Source: Longitalea luteola (GTDB lineage: Bacteria > Bacteroidota > Bacteroidia > Chitinophagales > Chitinophagaceae). From it: a stretch of DNA of 64,000 nt. A program made the position numbers and the translations under genes. This document shows, piece after piece, positions 27,897-36,691 of this stretch. Numbering within the stretch: position 1 is the first letter of the stretch; each line of letters begins with the position of its first letter. The notes under the pieces were generated by a model. It saw only the letters and a program-made list of their open reading frames with translations. It ran no database searches and was not told the DNA's origin. Location of the stretch: assembly GCF_017356035.1 (NCBI RefSeq), contig NZ_JAFIQX010000001.1:806001-870000 (forward strand). Reading direction: 5' to 3'.

Positions 27897-28992
27897 ATGA
27901 CACAAGAAAAAATAAATGATATGAGGTCCCGCCTTGGTGGACTGAGGAGGTTTCTTTGACGTAGACAACCGTCAGTACAAAGTCAATGAAGAGAAACAAC
28001 TTTCCCTTTCCCCCGGCTTCTGGGACGATAACAAACGAGCCACAGAGATACTCAAAAGCATTAAGCTGAACGAATTCTGGATCAAACTGTACGACCAGTC
28101 AAAAGCGGCCGTAGAGGATTTTGTTGTATTATTTGATTTCTGGAAAGCAGGCGAAGCCAGCGAAGAGGAAACGAAAGAGGCTTATGAAAAAGCCCTGCAG
28201 CAACTGGATGAAGCCGAATTTAAAAGCACCCTCAATCAGCCGGAAGATGAACTGCCGGGCGTATTGCAGATAAACAGCGGCGCCGGTGGTACTGAAAGCC
28301 AGGACTGGGCCGAGATGCTGGCGCGAATGTACCGCATGTATGGTGAAAAACAGGGCTGGCAGGTAACCGAGCTCGACTGGCAGGAAGGAGATGGCGCCGG
28401 TATTAAAAGCGCTACCCTGCAGTTTGACGGTCCGTTCGCCTATGGCTTTTTAAAGGCCGAGAGCGGCGTTCACCGCCTGGTTCGTATTTCGCCATTCGAC
28501 AGCAATGCCCGCCGTCACACGTCCTTTGCTTCCATTTTCGTGTATCCATTGGTTGATGACAGTATTGAGGTAGATGTAAATCCCGCCGACCTCGAATGGG
28601 AATTCTACCGCAGCGGTGGTAAGGGCGGACAAAACGTAAACAAAGTGGAAACGGCTGTGCGCTTAAAGCACCATCCCAGCGGTATTGTGGTGGAATGCCA
28701 GAAAGCCCGTACGCAGGGAGAAAACCGCGAAATGGCGCTCCAGATGCTTAAGAGCCGCTTATACGAAGAAGAGCTGCGCAGGCGCGAAGCATTGAAGAAT
28801 GCAACCAATGCGTCGAAGAAAAAGATAGAGTGGGGAAGCCAGATCCGCAGTTATGTTTTCCATCCTTATAAAATGATCAAGGATCATCGTACCGATTTTG
28901 AAGTAGGGAATGTGCAGCCCGTAATGGATGGTGAGCTCGATGGTTTTATTAAAGCTTATCTGATGATGGAAAAGGAAGCGGAGAGTAGTTGA
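27897..28992 (+). CDS. prfB: Peptide chain release factor 2 (programmed +1 frameshift)
   Basis: Recognises UGA and UAA and triggers peptide release. The gene is in two frames: a 20-codon start ORF ends at an in-frame TGA (27957-27959), and the rest continues in the +1 frame from GAC at 27958. The slip site CTT TGA C has AGGAGG three bases upstream of CTT, the same layout as in E. coli. The joined product is 364 aa, the normal length. The specificity motif SPF is at about 198-200 and the catalytic GGQ at about 243-245. UGA readthrough by slippage autoregulates RF2. Confidence 0.96.
27945..27960 (+). promoter_or_regulatory. RF2 programmed frameshift site
   Basis: AGGAGG (27945-27950), TTT, then CTTTGAC (27954-27960). 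The Shine-Dalgarno-like hexamer sits at the spacing that stimulates +1 slippage in other bacteria. Confidence 0.95.
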
Positions 28993-29014
28993 TACCTCTC
29001 AGCCCCTGAAGGGG

Positions 29015-29050
29015 AGTTGACAAAGTTGATAATGTTGATAGAGTTGATAA
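29015..29050. repeat. AGTTGATAA 9-bp array
   Basis: AGTTGACAA, AGTTGATAA, TGTTGATAG, AGTTGATAA: four 9-bp units immediately before the prfB terminator. Confidence 0.65.
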
Positions 29051-29080
29051 AAAAATGCGCCCCCGGGGGCGCATTTTTTT
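29049..29080 (+). terminator. prfB terminator
   Basis: A 32-bp perfect palindrome: A7, then TGCGCCCCC / GGGGGCGCA, then T7. It starts 57 bp after the prfB stop and is symmetric. Confidence 0.85.
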
Positions 29081-29138
29081 TGAGTGTACTTCAGCGCTGA
29101 GAACCCAGAAACTCATTCACTGAGCACTCAGTCAAGTA

Positions 29139-29184
29139 ATTTTGCCTGCAGTTTCATAGAGTTAACTATGGTCTGCAGGCAAAA
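29139..29184. other. Strong hairpin after the three-gene operon
   Basis: ATTTTGCCTGCAG / CTGCAGGCAAAAT arms with an inner ATAG/CTAT pairing. It lies 77 bp beyond the last gene of the minus-strand operon. There is no T-run, so it is not a standard terminator; a processing or 3' stability structure is possible. Confidence 0.5.
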
Positions 29185-29260
29185 TAATGAATACACCAAT
29201 TAATATTGCCAGAGTAATTAAACCAATCCGGCATTACTCGTTTTTATACTTCTATATATA

Positions 29261-30169
29261 TTACCTCATTGCAGTGTCGTTGCTGAGGCCTTGTGCATAT
29301 AAAGAACCGGGTAATACGTTCCAAATCAAAGACACCATACGGCGACGTTTGTCATCAGCCTTATAGTCTTTCACTCTGTCAGGGTAAGGTAACTCTTCCC
29401 CTTTACCCATCCACTTGATGTCGTAGTTGATGAGTTTCGGATTAGGGATAAGCGCCTCATTTATTTTGATAAGGTCAACCAGAAGGTTGGCAATAGATTT
29501 TGCTCTAAGTTCTGATAATTTCACGTTCAACTCCTGACGGGTAGGGTTGTTTGTTTTCATCTTGGCGAGCAGCGGAGAATACAAAGGAGATTCCTTCGCA
29601 ATCGGCGTTTCGTCAGAGAAACCATAACATACGATTACCGCCACGAACCTTTGTCTTGGGTGATCACCAAAGAACTTGATGATACGTTGTACGATCGGCT
29701 CGATTGATTTCTTGGCCTCATCCTGTTTTTCAGGAGGAATACCATAGCCACCTGCGGGGAAGAACGTTGCTGTTTCGAATGAAGAGAATGTTGAAATGTC
29801 ATAAAGATCGTTCAACGATTTCAGATCGGTTAACGCACTTTGAATGATCACGTTAGTACGTTCAGCAAACTGGAGGATCTCTTCTTTGGTACCGGTTTTT
29901 TCCAGTTGAACCGCAACGGCGAGCTGGGTATCGATCTTTCTCTCGGCGTCTTTAAGGTTCCGGATGATCTCCTTACCAATGTCAGGATCCACCTCATAAT
30001 TTTTTACTTTTTCAACTGTCAACGCGATGGCGCGCTGAGCTTCTTTCTTGACTAACTCAAGAGTTTCTTGTGTGGTTTTCGTCAGGCTTTGGACTTGTTT
30101 ACTGGGGCCGCAAGATGCAAATCCCATTGCCAGTCCTGTAATAACCATGATTAATAGGCTACGAAGCAT
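29261..30169 (-). CDS. Lipoprotein with OmpA-like C-terminal domain
   Basis: A 302-aa lipoprotein (signal ends GFASCGPSK, Cys at about 20). Residues 25-125 are helical and Lys/Glu-rich. Residues about 140-285 fit a divergent OmpA-like peptidoglycan-binding domain: IIKFFGDHPRQRFVAVIVCY with GFSDETP, the helix LNVKLSELRAKSIANLLVDL, and a C-terminal DDKRRRMVSLI in the place of the family's NRRVE motif. It is the last gene of a three-gene operon, 15 bp after the vWA-like lipoprotein, and could tie that complex to the cell wall. Confidence 0.7.
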   Translation of the reverse strand: MLRSLLIMVITGLAMGFASCGPSKQVQSLTKTTQETLELVKKEAQRAIALTVEKVKNYEVDPDIGKEIIRNLKDAERKIDTQLAVAVQLEKTGTKEEILQFAERTNVIIQSALTDLKSLNDLYDISTFSSFETATFFPAGGYGIPPEKQDEAKKSIEPIVQRIIKFFGDHPRQRFVAVIVCYGFSDETPIAKESPLYSPLLAKMKTNNPTRQELNVKLSELRAKSIANLLVDLIKINEALIPNPKLINYDIKWMGKGEELPYPDRVKDYKADDKRRRMVSLIWNVLPGSLYAQGLSNDTAMR

Positions 30170-30184
30170 AAGAGTAAAGGTTTT

Positions 30185-31456
30185 TTAATAAGCAGGACCA
30201 AAAGTGACCTGCTCTTTTGGTTTACTAATTGGCTTTTTCGGATTGGTTCTTAATTGGATACTTTTTGAAGTATCTATCTGACTTCTAACGGCAGATTCGC
30301 GAATATATTCTCTTTTATTAACATTTTCTTTCTTTTTTTGTGTCGCTGCCGGCTCAGAATATGCGTACGAACTATACGATGTGTAAGATTTACTATTCTC
30401 TTTTTTCTGTGTTGTTTCTTTTGCGATTTCAGTAACAGTTGCAGGATCAGATACTTGTATTTCTGCTTTCGGTTTGCTTCTTGCAGCCTTCGTAATTTCC
30501 GGGTCTACATCGGTTACAGGTGTCCATGAAACCGACGTAATATTCGCAGATGAAGGTAATTTTACTTTTAGTAGTTTTTCTATCGACTCATTGATCTCAT
30601 TAATGTTGTCGTCTTTGATAAAAGCATACGACTTTATTCCCATTTCGGTAAACCATTTACTCCAGATCGTAGTGAGCAGATTGTACTCACCGGTCCAGTC
30701 GTCCTTTGGATTTAATTCCAGTACTACCACTTTTAAGTTGGGGAATCTTTTGTTAACGGGCAGCAAACCATAATCGCCTTCTTTGAACCGGCTGTTCCAG
30801 TCGGGTGCTTTTTTCAGGTTATTGATGATCTGTGCGCAGGAGGCATAACGGTTATTGCGGGAAGTGCGGCCCTGCAGGCTTTCAAAATCCATATAGCCGT
30901 CGGTGATGATGAAGAGGGTATTCTGTGCATCTTTCTCCAGGTCGTCCTGCAGGTCTTCATTGAAATATTTCCAGATGTCGGCGCCGGCGTAAGCAGTGCT
31001 GTTATTACTGATCACTGCTTTTTTATAGATCTGCGGCAGATAGGTGTTGAAGTTCTTTTCTGTTTGTTCCAGCAATTTTGCCTTTTCTTCAGGCTGTGCT
31101 GAGGCCAGTGTAAGCCGAAGGTTGCCGGCCATGTCATAAACTTCGCTTGCGGTAGTGCGTTGGGGCGCTACCATCAGTTTCAGTTTATCATTCACAGTAA
31201 AATACAACCTGGTGGGATCTTTTGCATTGAGCCTGGATTTGAACGCGGCGTAGATCGATTGAATGACCTGTATATCTTTCGGAACCTGCTGCTGGTTATT
31301 ATGCAGTATCCGGTCGCTCAAATCAAGCAATACAATATAATTGTCTTTAGGCGGTGCGGATCCATCTTTTTTTGCATCCTTTACAGCCTCTTCGATTTCG
31401 TTGCAGCCTGCAAGTATCCAGGCGCACATGATGGTGATGATGAGGTAACGTGCCAT
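30185..31456 (-). CDS. Lipoprotein with von Willebrand A-like domain
   Basis: A 423-aa lipoprotein (AWILAGCNEIEEA, Cys about 18). Residues about 40-300 look like a vWA/Rossmann domain. NYIVLLDLSDRI gives a DxSxx metal (MIDAS-like) start, but the third position of the classic DxSxS is Arg rather than Ser. TLFIITDGYMDFE supplies the downstream Asp. The last 95 residues are low-complexity Ser/Tyr/Lys/Glu (KSYTSYSSYAYSEP), probably disordered. It is the middle gene of the operon, 30 bp after the 4-TM protein. Function is unknown. Confidence 0.65.
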   Translation of the reverse strand: MARYLIITIMCAWILAGCNEIEEAVKDAKKDGSAPPKDNYIVLLDLSDRILHNNQQQVPKDIQVIQSIYAAFKSRLNAKDPTRLYFTVNDKLKLMVAPQRTTASEVYDMAGNLRLTLASAQPEEKAKLLEQTEKNFNTYLPQIYKKAVISNNSTAYAGADIWKYFNEDLQDDLEKDAQNTLFIITDGYMDFESLQGRTSRNNRYASCAQIINNLKKAPDWNSRFKEGDYGLLPVNKRFPNLKVVVLELNPKDDWTGEYNLLTTIWSKWFTEMGIKSYAFIKDDNINEINESIEKLLKVKLPSSANITSVSWTPVTDVDPEITKAARSKPKAEIQVSDPATVTEIAKETTQKKENSKSYTSYSSYAYSEPAATQKKKENVNKREYIRESAVRSQIDTSKSIQLRTNPKKPISKPKEQVTFGPAY

Positions 31457-31486
31457 AACTCAAGGATAAAGAAACCTATTAAAAAA

Positions 31487-32692
31487 TTACTTGAAATAAG
31501 ATTCCTGAAATTCTTTCAGCTCCTTTATATAGGCATCTGTTTTTTCGTTGATGAGCTTGATCTGCTCTTCGCCTTTCTCGCGCCCGTATAAAGTCGCCAG
31601 GTAACCGTTCCAGCCGTCTCTGAAATAATTGATGTTCTTTTCAATCGCATCAATGGGCAGAACCAGTCTGTCTTTTTCCTTGCTCAGGTCGTCCGCTCTT
31701 TGGGTGATTTGCTGTAACTCAGTTTCGTAAAGCATTCGCTTTTCTTCCAGCTGAAAGATTTCATCCTGTAAACGATGAATACGTTTGTAACGTAATTTCA
31801 ACTGGTTGCGTTTGCCCCATTCCATCTGCATAAGGTAGTATACAGAGCTCCAGATGGCGAATACGCCAAAACCAAGGAACAATACCAGGTAAAACCGCGA
31901 ATCTGCGAATACCGGTACTATCAGCGTTTTAAATTCATCCCGGTTAAGCTTGATCAGGATCTCATTCACAGCGGTATGAACCTGAAGAGCAAGCAAAATG
32001 TCGCCGATAAAAACCAGGCTTAGCAATCCCCACACAACTTTTCTGTATTTCATGCCTCTTTCCGAGAACAGGTGAATGGATGTTCCCAGGGCAAAGAAAA
32101 TAGTGGGGAATACGATCAGGGGGGGGTAATTGATGATAAGAAAGACCAGTCTTCGAAGGCTGGGTAACAATTGTATGTTTAGCCTTCCTTCCTGGAAAAG
32201 GGTCATTGGATCTACACCGTTCAACGCAAAATCTGCTACACTCATGTAAAAGTATAACAAGTAAAACGAAAGTGCAACTAAAAGAAACAATAAAAATAAA
32301 AAAGTACCCCAGCTGAAGCTGTTATACTGAACCTGTTGCCCATACGAACGCGGAGAACTGATCTCATCTAATTGATTCTTAAGCAGATTGATCTCGGCCT
32401 GTTTCACCGGTACCAGGCCTTTCGTGATGTCGCGGCTGTTATGGATCTCATCGGCCTTGCCCTTGACCTCATAATATTTTTCGAGTAATGTGTCTATCTG
32501 CTTCTGGATGCGGGAGCGGTTCTCTTCCGATTTAGGCAGCAATTTCATGGCGTCCTGCTCACTGAGGATGGAGCCACTGCGCACTTTGTTCAGCAGTCCT
32601 TTATAGGCTTCTATACCACCTTTATAAGTACCGGCCTGCTCAACGCCGTATGCGCGCATGTCTTTAACGACAATGTTCGATAGATCAGGCAT
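31487..32692 (-). CDS. Four-TM membrane protein with flanking coiled coils
   Basis: A 401-aa protein that I do not recognise. I take the ATG start (MPDLSNIVVKDMRAYG); a GTG start lies 16 codons upstream. Residues about 45-110 and 295-395 are heptad-rich helices (RLQDEIFQLEEKRMLYETEL). Four membrane segments lie at about 129-152, 180-207, 217-237 and 267-289. It is the first gene of a tight operon with the vWA-like and OmpA-like lipoproteins. A 4-TM coiled-coil protein beside an OmpA-like partner recalls, only in outline, MotA/ZorA-type stator units; no sequence motif proves this. Confidence 0.65.
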   Translation of the reverse strand: MPDLSNIVVKDMRAYGVEQAGTYKGGIEAYKGLLNKVRSGSILSEQDAMKLLPKSEENRSRIQKQIDTLLEKYYEVKGKADEIHNSRDITKGLVPVKQAEINLLKNQLDEISSPRSYGQQVQYNSFSWGTFLFLLFLLVALSFYLLYFYMSVADFALNGVDPMTLFQEGRLNIQLLPSLRRLVFLIINYPPLIVFPTIFFALGTSIHLFSERGMKYRKVVWGLLSLVFIGDILLALQVHTAVNEILIKLNRDEFKTLIVPVFADSRFYLVLFLGFGVFAIWSSVYYLMQMEWGKRNQLKLRYKRIHRLQDEIFQLEEKRMLYETELQQITQRADDLSKEKDRLVLPIDAIEKNINYFRDGWNGYLATLYGREKGEEQIKLINEKTDAYIKELKEFQESYFK

Positions 32693-32898
32693 ATGATACC
32701 TGTTACTATCAGCTAGTTTTGATTTTCCGGAAATGATCACTGATTAACGGTTGCGTTTTGAGGGTAAATGTGTTCAAATTTAACTTAATGGTCCATTCAA
32801 AAATCGGCATGTGCACACCCTGTGGATAAAAGCCAGGCCTGATTTTCAGCCGAATTTATAATATTTTGTTATTCAGGGTTTTGACCCCCAGGTCCCGT

Positions 32899-32930
32899 TT
32901 TGTTTAATATAAACCAGCTAAGTAACTTCG
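32899..32930 (+). promoter_or_regulatory. Candidate pruA promoter
   Basis: TTTG (32899-32902), 20 bp, then TAACTTCG (32923-32930), 22 bp before the start codon. The same TTG-N20-TAnnTTCG layout precedes pyrB. Confidence 0.5.
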
Positions 32931-32952
32931 CAACCTCAAAAACACATGTATT

Positions 32953-34584
32953 ATGGAATTCGGCTATTTTCATTATCCACTGCCGGCCAATGAACCCGTT
33001 TTGTCATATGCGCCCGGGTCGCCCGAGAGGAAGCGGCTCAAGGAAGTACTGGCGCAATTAAAACAGGAGAAAGCGGATGTACCAATGTATATCGGCGGGC
33101 TGGAAGTGCGCACCAACAAAAAGGAAAAAATGCATCCCCCGCATGAGATCAAACATGTGCTGGGACATTATCATACCGGCGAAGAAAAACACGTAAAACA
33201 GGCTATTGAAGCCGCCCTGGCCGCCCGGGAAAGCTGGGCTAACATGAGCTGGGAAAATCGCGCACACATTTTCCTGAAAGCGGCCGACCTCATTGCCACC
33301 AAGTACCGGCCTTATATGAATGGTACTACCATGCTGGGCCAGAGTAAGAATGCTTACCAGGCTGAAATAGACAGCGCCTGCGAATTGATCGATTTCTTAC
33401 GCTTCAACGTGCATTTTCTCAGTGAAATATACCGCCAGCAACCGGTAAGCGCTGCCGGCGTACATAACCGCATGGAGTACCGTCCGCTGGAAGGTTTCGT
33501 ATTGGCGGTTACCCCTTTCAACTTTACCGCTATCGGCGGCAACCTGCCCACATCGGCTGCCATGTGCGGCAATGTAGTGGTTTGGAAACCGGCACATACC
33601 CAGGTGTATTCGGCCCAGATGTTCATGCGGATATTGAAAGAGGCCGGTTTACCAGATGGTGTTATCAACCTCATTTACGTTGACGGACCTACGTTAGGTA
33701 ATGTATGTTTCAATCACCCCGATTTTGCCGGCGTGCATTTTACCGGTTCTACCGGCGTATTCAATACCATGTGGGAAACCATTGGTAAGAATATGCATAT
33801 CTACAGGTCGTATCCACGTATTGTCGGCGAAACCGGTGGAAAGGATTTTGTACTGGCGCATAAGAGCGCTGATGTTGACCTGCTGGTCACCGCCCTGTTA
33901 CGCGGCGCTTTTGAATACCAGGGACAGAAATGTTCAGCCGCATCACGCGCTTATATCCCCAGCAACCTGGCAGAAGAGGTAAAAAAGAAACTGATCGCCG
34001 GTATTGAAAGTTTTAGCATGGGTACGGTAGAGAATTTCAGCAACTTCATTAATGCGGTGATCGATGAAAAGAGTTTCAATAAAATTGAATCGTATATCGA
34101 AAAAGCAAAGAACGATCCCAAAGCAGTGATCTGGGCGGGTGGTAAATGCGATAAAACGAACGGATATTTTATTCAACCTACTGTGATCGAGGCCAAAGAT
34201 CCTTTGTATGTTACTATGTGTGAAGAGATCTTTGGACCGGTATTAACGGTGTATGTATACAATGCCGATAAGTTTGAAGACACTTTGGAGCTGGTGAATA
34301 AAACATCACCCTATGCCCTGACCGGTTCCATTATTGCACAGGACAGGGCGGCTGTTGCACAGGCTACCGTCAAACTGCGGCATGCAGCGGGTAATTTTTA
34401 TATTAATGACAAACCTACCGGCGCTGTTGTTGGACAACAACCTTTTGGTGGAGCCCGTGCCAGCGGAACCAATGATAAAGCCGGTTCAATTTTAAATTTG
34501 TATCGCTGGTTGAGTGCCAGAACGATCAAGGAAACTTTTAATGCACCGGTTGACTATCGTTATCCGTTTATGGCGGAAGAATAA
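32953..34584 (+). CDS. pruA: L-glutamate gamma-semialdehyde dehydrogenase
   Basis: NAD-dependent oxidation of pyrroline-5-carboxylate/glutamate semialdehyde to glutamate, the second step of proline catabolism. The 543-aa protein has the aldehyde dehydrogenase fold, with NAD-binding HFTGSTGVF, the catalytic Glu in GETGGKDF and the catalytic Cys in FEYQGQKCSAASRAY (about 324). The C-terminal QQPFGGARASGTNDKAG is typical of this subfamily. It is monofunctional, lacking the proline dehydrogenase domain. Divergent from the three-gene envelope operon. Confidence 0.95.
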   Translation: MEFGYFHYPLPANEPVLSYAPGSPERKRLKEVLAQLKQEKADVPMYIGGLEVRTNKKEKMHPPHEIKHVLGHYHTGEEKHVKQAIEAALAARESWANMSWENRAHIFLKAADLIATKYRPYMNGTTMLGQSKNAYQAEIDSACELIDFLRFNVHFLSEIYRQQPVSAAGVHNRMEYRPLEGFVLAVTPFNFTAIGGNLPTSAAMCGNVVVWKPAHTQVYSAQMFMRILKEAGLPDGVINLIYVDGPTLGNVCFNHPDFAGVHFTGSTGVFNTMWETIGKNMHIYRSYPRIVGETGGKDFVLAHKSADVDLLVTALLRGAFEYQGQKCSAASRAYIPSNLAEEVKKKLIAGIESFSMGTVENFSNFINAVIDEKSFNKIESYIEKAKNDPKAVIWAGGKCDKTNGYFIQPTVIEAKDPLYVTMCEEIFGPVLTVYVYNADKFEDTLELVNKTSPYALTGSIIAQDRAAVAQATVKLRHAAGNFYINDKPTGAVVGQQPFGGARASGTNDKAGSILNLYRWLSARTIKETFNAPVDYRYPFMAEE

Positions 34585-34690
34585 TTACCCCCATCCCCTG
34601 GAGGCAAGTAGTTGCTTCTCGCAATATAATGGTTGATATTTGATTTCGACTTCTGTTATTCGTGATTTGAAACATAAGATATCATAATAA

Positions 34691-34729
34691 AAAAAGAGGC
34701 TGCCTTCATGAAGACAGCCTTTTTTTTTG
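34691..34729. terminator. Bidirectional terminator after pruA
   Basis: AGGCTGCCTTC / GAAGACAGCCT stem (one mismatch) with flanking A and T runs, between convergent pruA and the barrel protein gene. Confidence 0.8.
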
Positions 34730-34751
34730 TCTATTGGCTATTGCCAATTGA

Positions 34752-35294
34752 TTATTTTTTTCCGCCCAGGTGAACCTGGAAGCCGATGTTAACACCGAAT
34801 TGGTTCATTCTGTCATCGCCATAAATATCGCCACCCCAAGATTTATAGCCTACTGCCAATTCCAATGCAGTGTTGGGAGACAGGAATACAGCAGGACCTG
34901 CCATTATTTCCCAATAGTTCAGGCTTTCTTTTTCACCAGCGCCGGCGCTTCCGAAACCATAGCTCGCATCAGCGAATACATTTACTTTTTGAGCTGCGTC
35001 CAGGAAGTAATAGCGGGCAAATGGAGCAAGAGTGAAGGCTGTTGTTGCTTCATCATCTCCTTTGTCTTTATCGCTGATATAGCTCAGGCGTAAACCACCA
35101 GCCAGTTTGTCGATAAAGAAATAACCTGCGTTTGGACGAATCTCGAAATGTGTGTTCTTGCTGTCATCGTTGTCACCATGTTTACTTGAAGTGAAAGAGA
35201 TATTGCCCCCAGCCAGCCATTGGCCTTTGTTTACTTGGGCAAAGATTGCGTTGGAACTAACAAGTAAGAAAGCAGCAAATAAAACCTTTTTCAT
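34752..35294 (-). CDS. Small outer-membrane beta-barrel protein
   Basis: A 180-aa porin-like protein. The signal peptide (MKKVLFAAFLLVSSNAIFAQ) is followed by alternating-strand sequence: GQWLAGGNISFTSSKHG, HFEIRPNAGYFFIDKLAGGL and NTALELAVGYKSWGG. It ends in VNIGFQVHLGGKK, so an internal Phe serves as the terminal-strand aromatic. It belongs to the same broad OmpX/PorT-like group as the protein at 14088. Function is unknown. The 416-bp AT-rich upstream gap is unusually long. Confidence 0.82.
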   Translation of the reverse strand: MKKVLFAAFLLVSSNAIFAQVNKGQWLAGGNISFTSSKHGDNDDSKNTHFEIRPNAGYFFIDKLAGGLRLSYISDKDKGDDEATTAFTLAPFARYYFLDAAQKVNVFADASYGFGSAGAGEKESLNYWEIMAGPAVFLSPNTALELAVGYKSWGGDIYGDDRMNQFGVNIGFQVHLGGKK

Positions 35295-35710
35295 TGTTTT
35301 AGTTTTTACCAGGTGTTATAGTGATTTTTAACGGGCCCAAAAGTAATGTCAAAAAATTAAAAATTAAGTAATACGCACTAATTTATTATTGTGGTAAACA
35401 TGAAATTTTTTTTGTTGATTGCACTCAATAACATTTTAAGATAAGCGTTATTCGTACATAATGACTTGTTTGCTTTCAATATAAGCTTACATTCCGGTGT
35501 ATATATACATCATGTATCATCCGGATACGATATTACTCTCCTAAGAATCTACAATTGTACTTTATATTATTGATGGTATTTGGGTAAAATGTAACGATTA
35601 TATCATCTTGTTATTGTTATTCCATCACTTCATCCGGCAAAAAGTTCAATTCATGTCACTTGCCAGCGATTGAGCACTTCAACAGAATTTATTTTGTTGA
35701 AAAGTTAATC
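35295..35710. other. AT-rich divergent gap
   Basis: 416 bp between two divergent envelope genes. It is very AT-rich and must hold both promoters. I see no repeat array, hairpin with T-run or coding frame. Confidence 0.45.
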
Positions 35711-36205
35711 ATGAAAAATTTTTTAAAAACATTGACTGTTCTTACTGTGCTTGCTTTTTCTTTTGTGATGTTCACTGCTGCTATTCCTGCAGGTACCCAT
35801 GCAGAAAAACCAATAAAGGCGCAACAGGCACAACAGGCATTCAACAAAGCTGCTGCTGATGGTAAAGTATCTTATCATGAACTAAAAGCGATCGCAGAAG
35901 ATCTTAAAGGAAGTAAACTTACCTTGAAAGAAAAGATCGCGTTGAAAGTATTCGGTAAAAAGATCTCATCCAAAGCCAGTGCAAACCCAGCTGCTGCCGG
36001 TGAGAAGTCGCAAATTGTTGCTGCCATTCTTTGTTTCTTTTTAGGTGGAATTGGTATTCACCGTTTTTACCTGGGTTATACCTGGCAGGGAATTGTTCAG
36101 ATCGTTACCCTGGGCGGTTGTGGCATCTGGGCGTTGATCGATTTCATTCGCATCTTACTCGGCGACCTGAAGCCAAAAGATGCCGAGTACGATGTTACAT
36201 TCTAA
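35711..36205 (+). CDS. TM2 domain protein with signal peptide and linker
   Basis: A 164-aa protein. Start MKNFLKTLTVLTVLAFSFVM gives a signal peptide; an open frame extends 17 codons upstream without one. A charged 70-residue linker follows (AIAEDLKGSKLTLKEKIALK), then the TM2 domain (IVAAILCFFLGGIGIHRFYL, then GYTWQGIVQIVTLGGCGIWA and LIDFIRILLGD). TM2 proteins are small membrane proteins of unknown role. The build (signal peptide, basic linker, two-helix domain) parallels the YqaE-like protein at 21739. A DUF2752 gene follows 60 bp downstream, a common pairing. Confidence 0.88.
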   Translation: MKNFLKTLTVLTVLAFSFVMFTAAIPAGTHAEKPIKAQQAQQAFNKAAADGKVSYHELKAIAEDLKGSKLTLKEKIALKVFGKKISSKASANPAAAGEKSQIVAAILCFFLGGIGIHRFYLGYTWQGIVQIVTLGGCGIWALIDFIRILLGDLKPKDAEYDVTF

Positions 36206-36265
36206 CTAATTAAATTGATCACAGGGTTTCGATGCTGGCATCGGAACCTTTTAAATATATATAAC

Positions 36266-36592
36266 ATGAATTTCCGGTACTATTATACAATTGGCAAACT
36301 GATCATCATTACAGTTACACCTGTGCTATTGTTGTTATTACCTGCACATTTTTTTGATGGCGGCGAATCTGTTTGCCTGTCGAAATTATTACTTGATCGC
36401 GATTGTCCAGCCTGTGGTTTAACCAGGGCCTGTATGCACCTTATTCATTTTAACTGGGAGGAAGCCTATGCTTTTAATATGATGTCGTTTTTGGCGTTGC
36501 CAATGGTTGGCATTGTTTGGCTGCAATGGGCTTTGAAAGAATACAAGATATTTAAAGCATTACATAATAAGAGAGCGGGAATGCTGGTTTAG
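36266..36592 (+). CDS. DUF2752 membrane protein
   Basis: A 108-aa membrane protein with the DUF2752 signature DCPACGLTRACMHLIHFNWE (about 45-64) and hydrophobic segments at about 10-28 and 68-90. I choose the start MNFRYYYTIGKL; an open frame reaches 17 codons upstream. Function is unknown. The CxxC in the motif could bind metal or form a disulfide. Placed directly after a TM2-domain gene, with which it is often paired in Bacteroidota. Confidence 0.82.
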   Translation: MNFRYYYTIGKLIIITVTPVLLLLLPAHFFDGGESVCLSKLLLDRDCPACGLTRACMHLIHFNWEEAYAFNMMSFLALPMVGIVWLQWALKEYKIFKALHNKRAGMLV

Positions 36593-36691
36593 CAATTTTA
36601 TATTTATCGGTCTTATACGCGGTTTTTGGCAGGGGAGCAGCTTAATTTTCTAATTTGCCGGTTTGCATTTATTTTTATCAAAATATTTTCC

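Noticed and set aside
27897-28992. prfB considered as a frameshifted pseudogene
   Set aside because: The frame break is the known programmed RF2 site (AGGAGG, CTTTGAC); the joined product has normal length and both SPF and GGQ motifs.
29261-32692. Three-gene operon as a Zorya-type defence system
   Set aside because: The 4-TM protein shows no MotA/ZorA motif that I can see, there is no helicase or nuclease gene, and both partners are lipoproteins. Kept only as a structural analogy.
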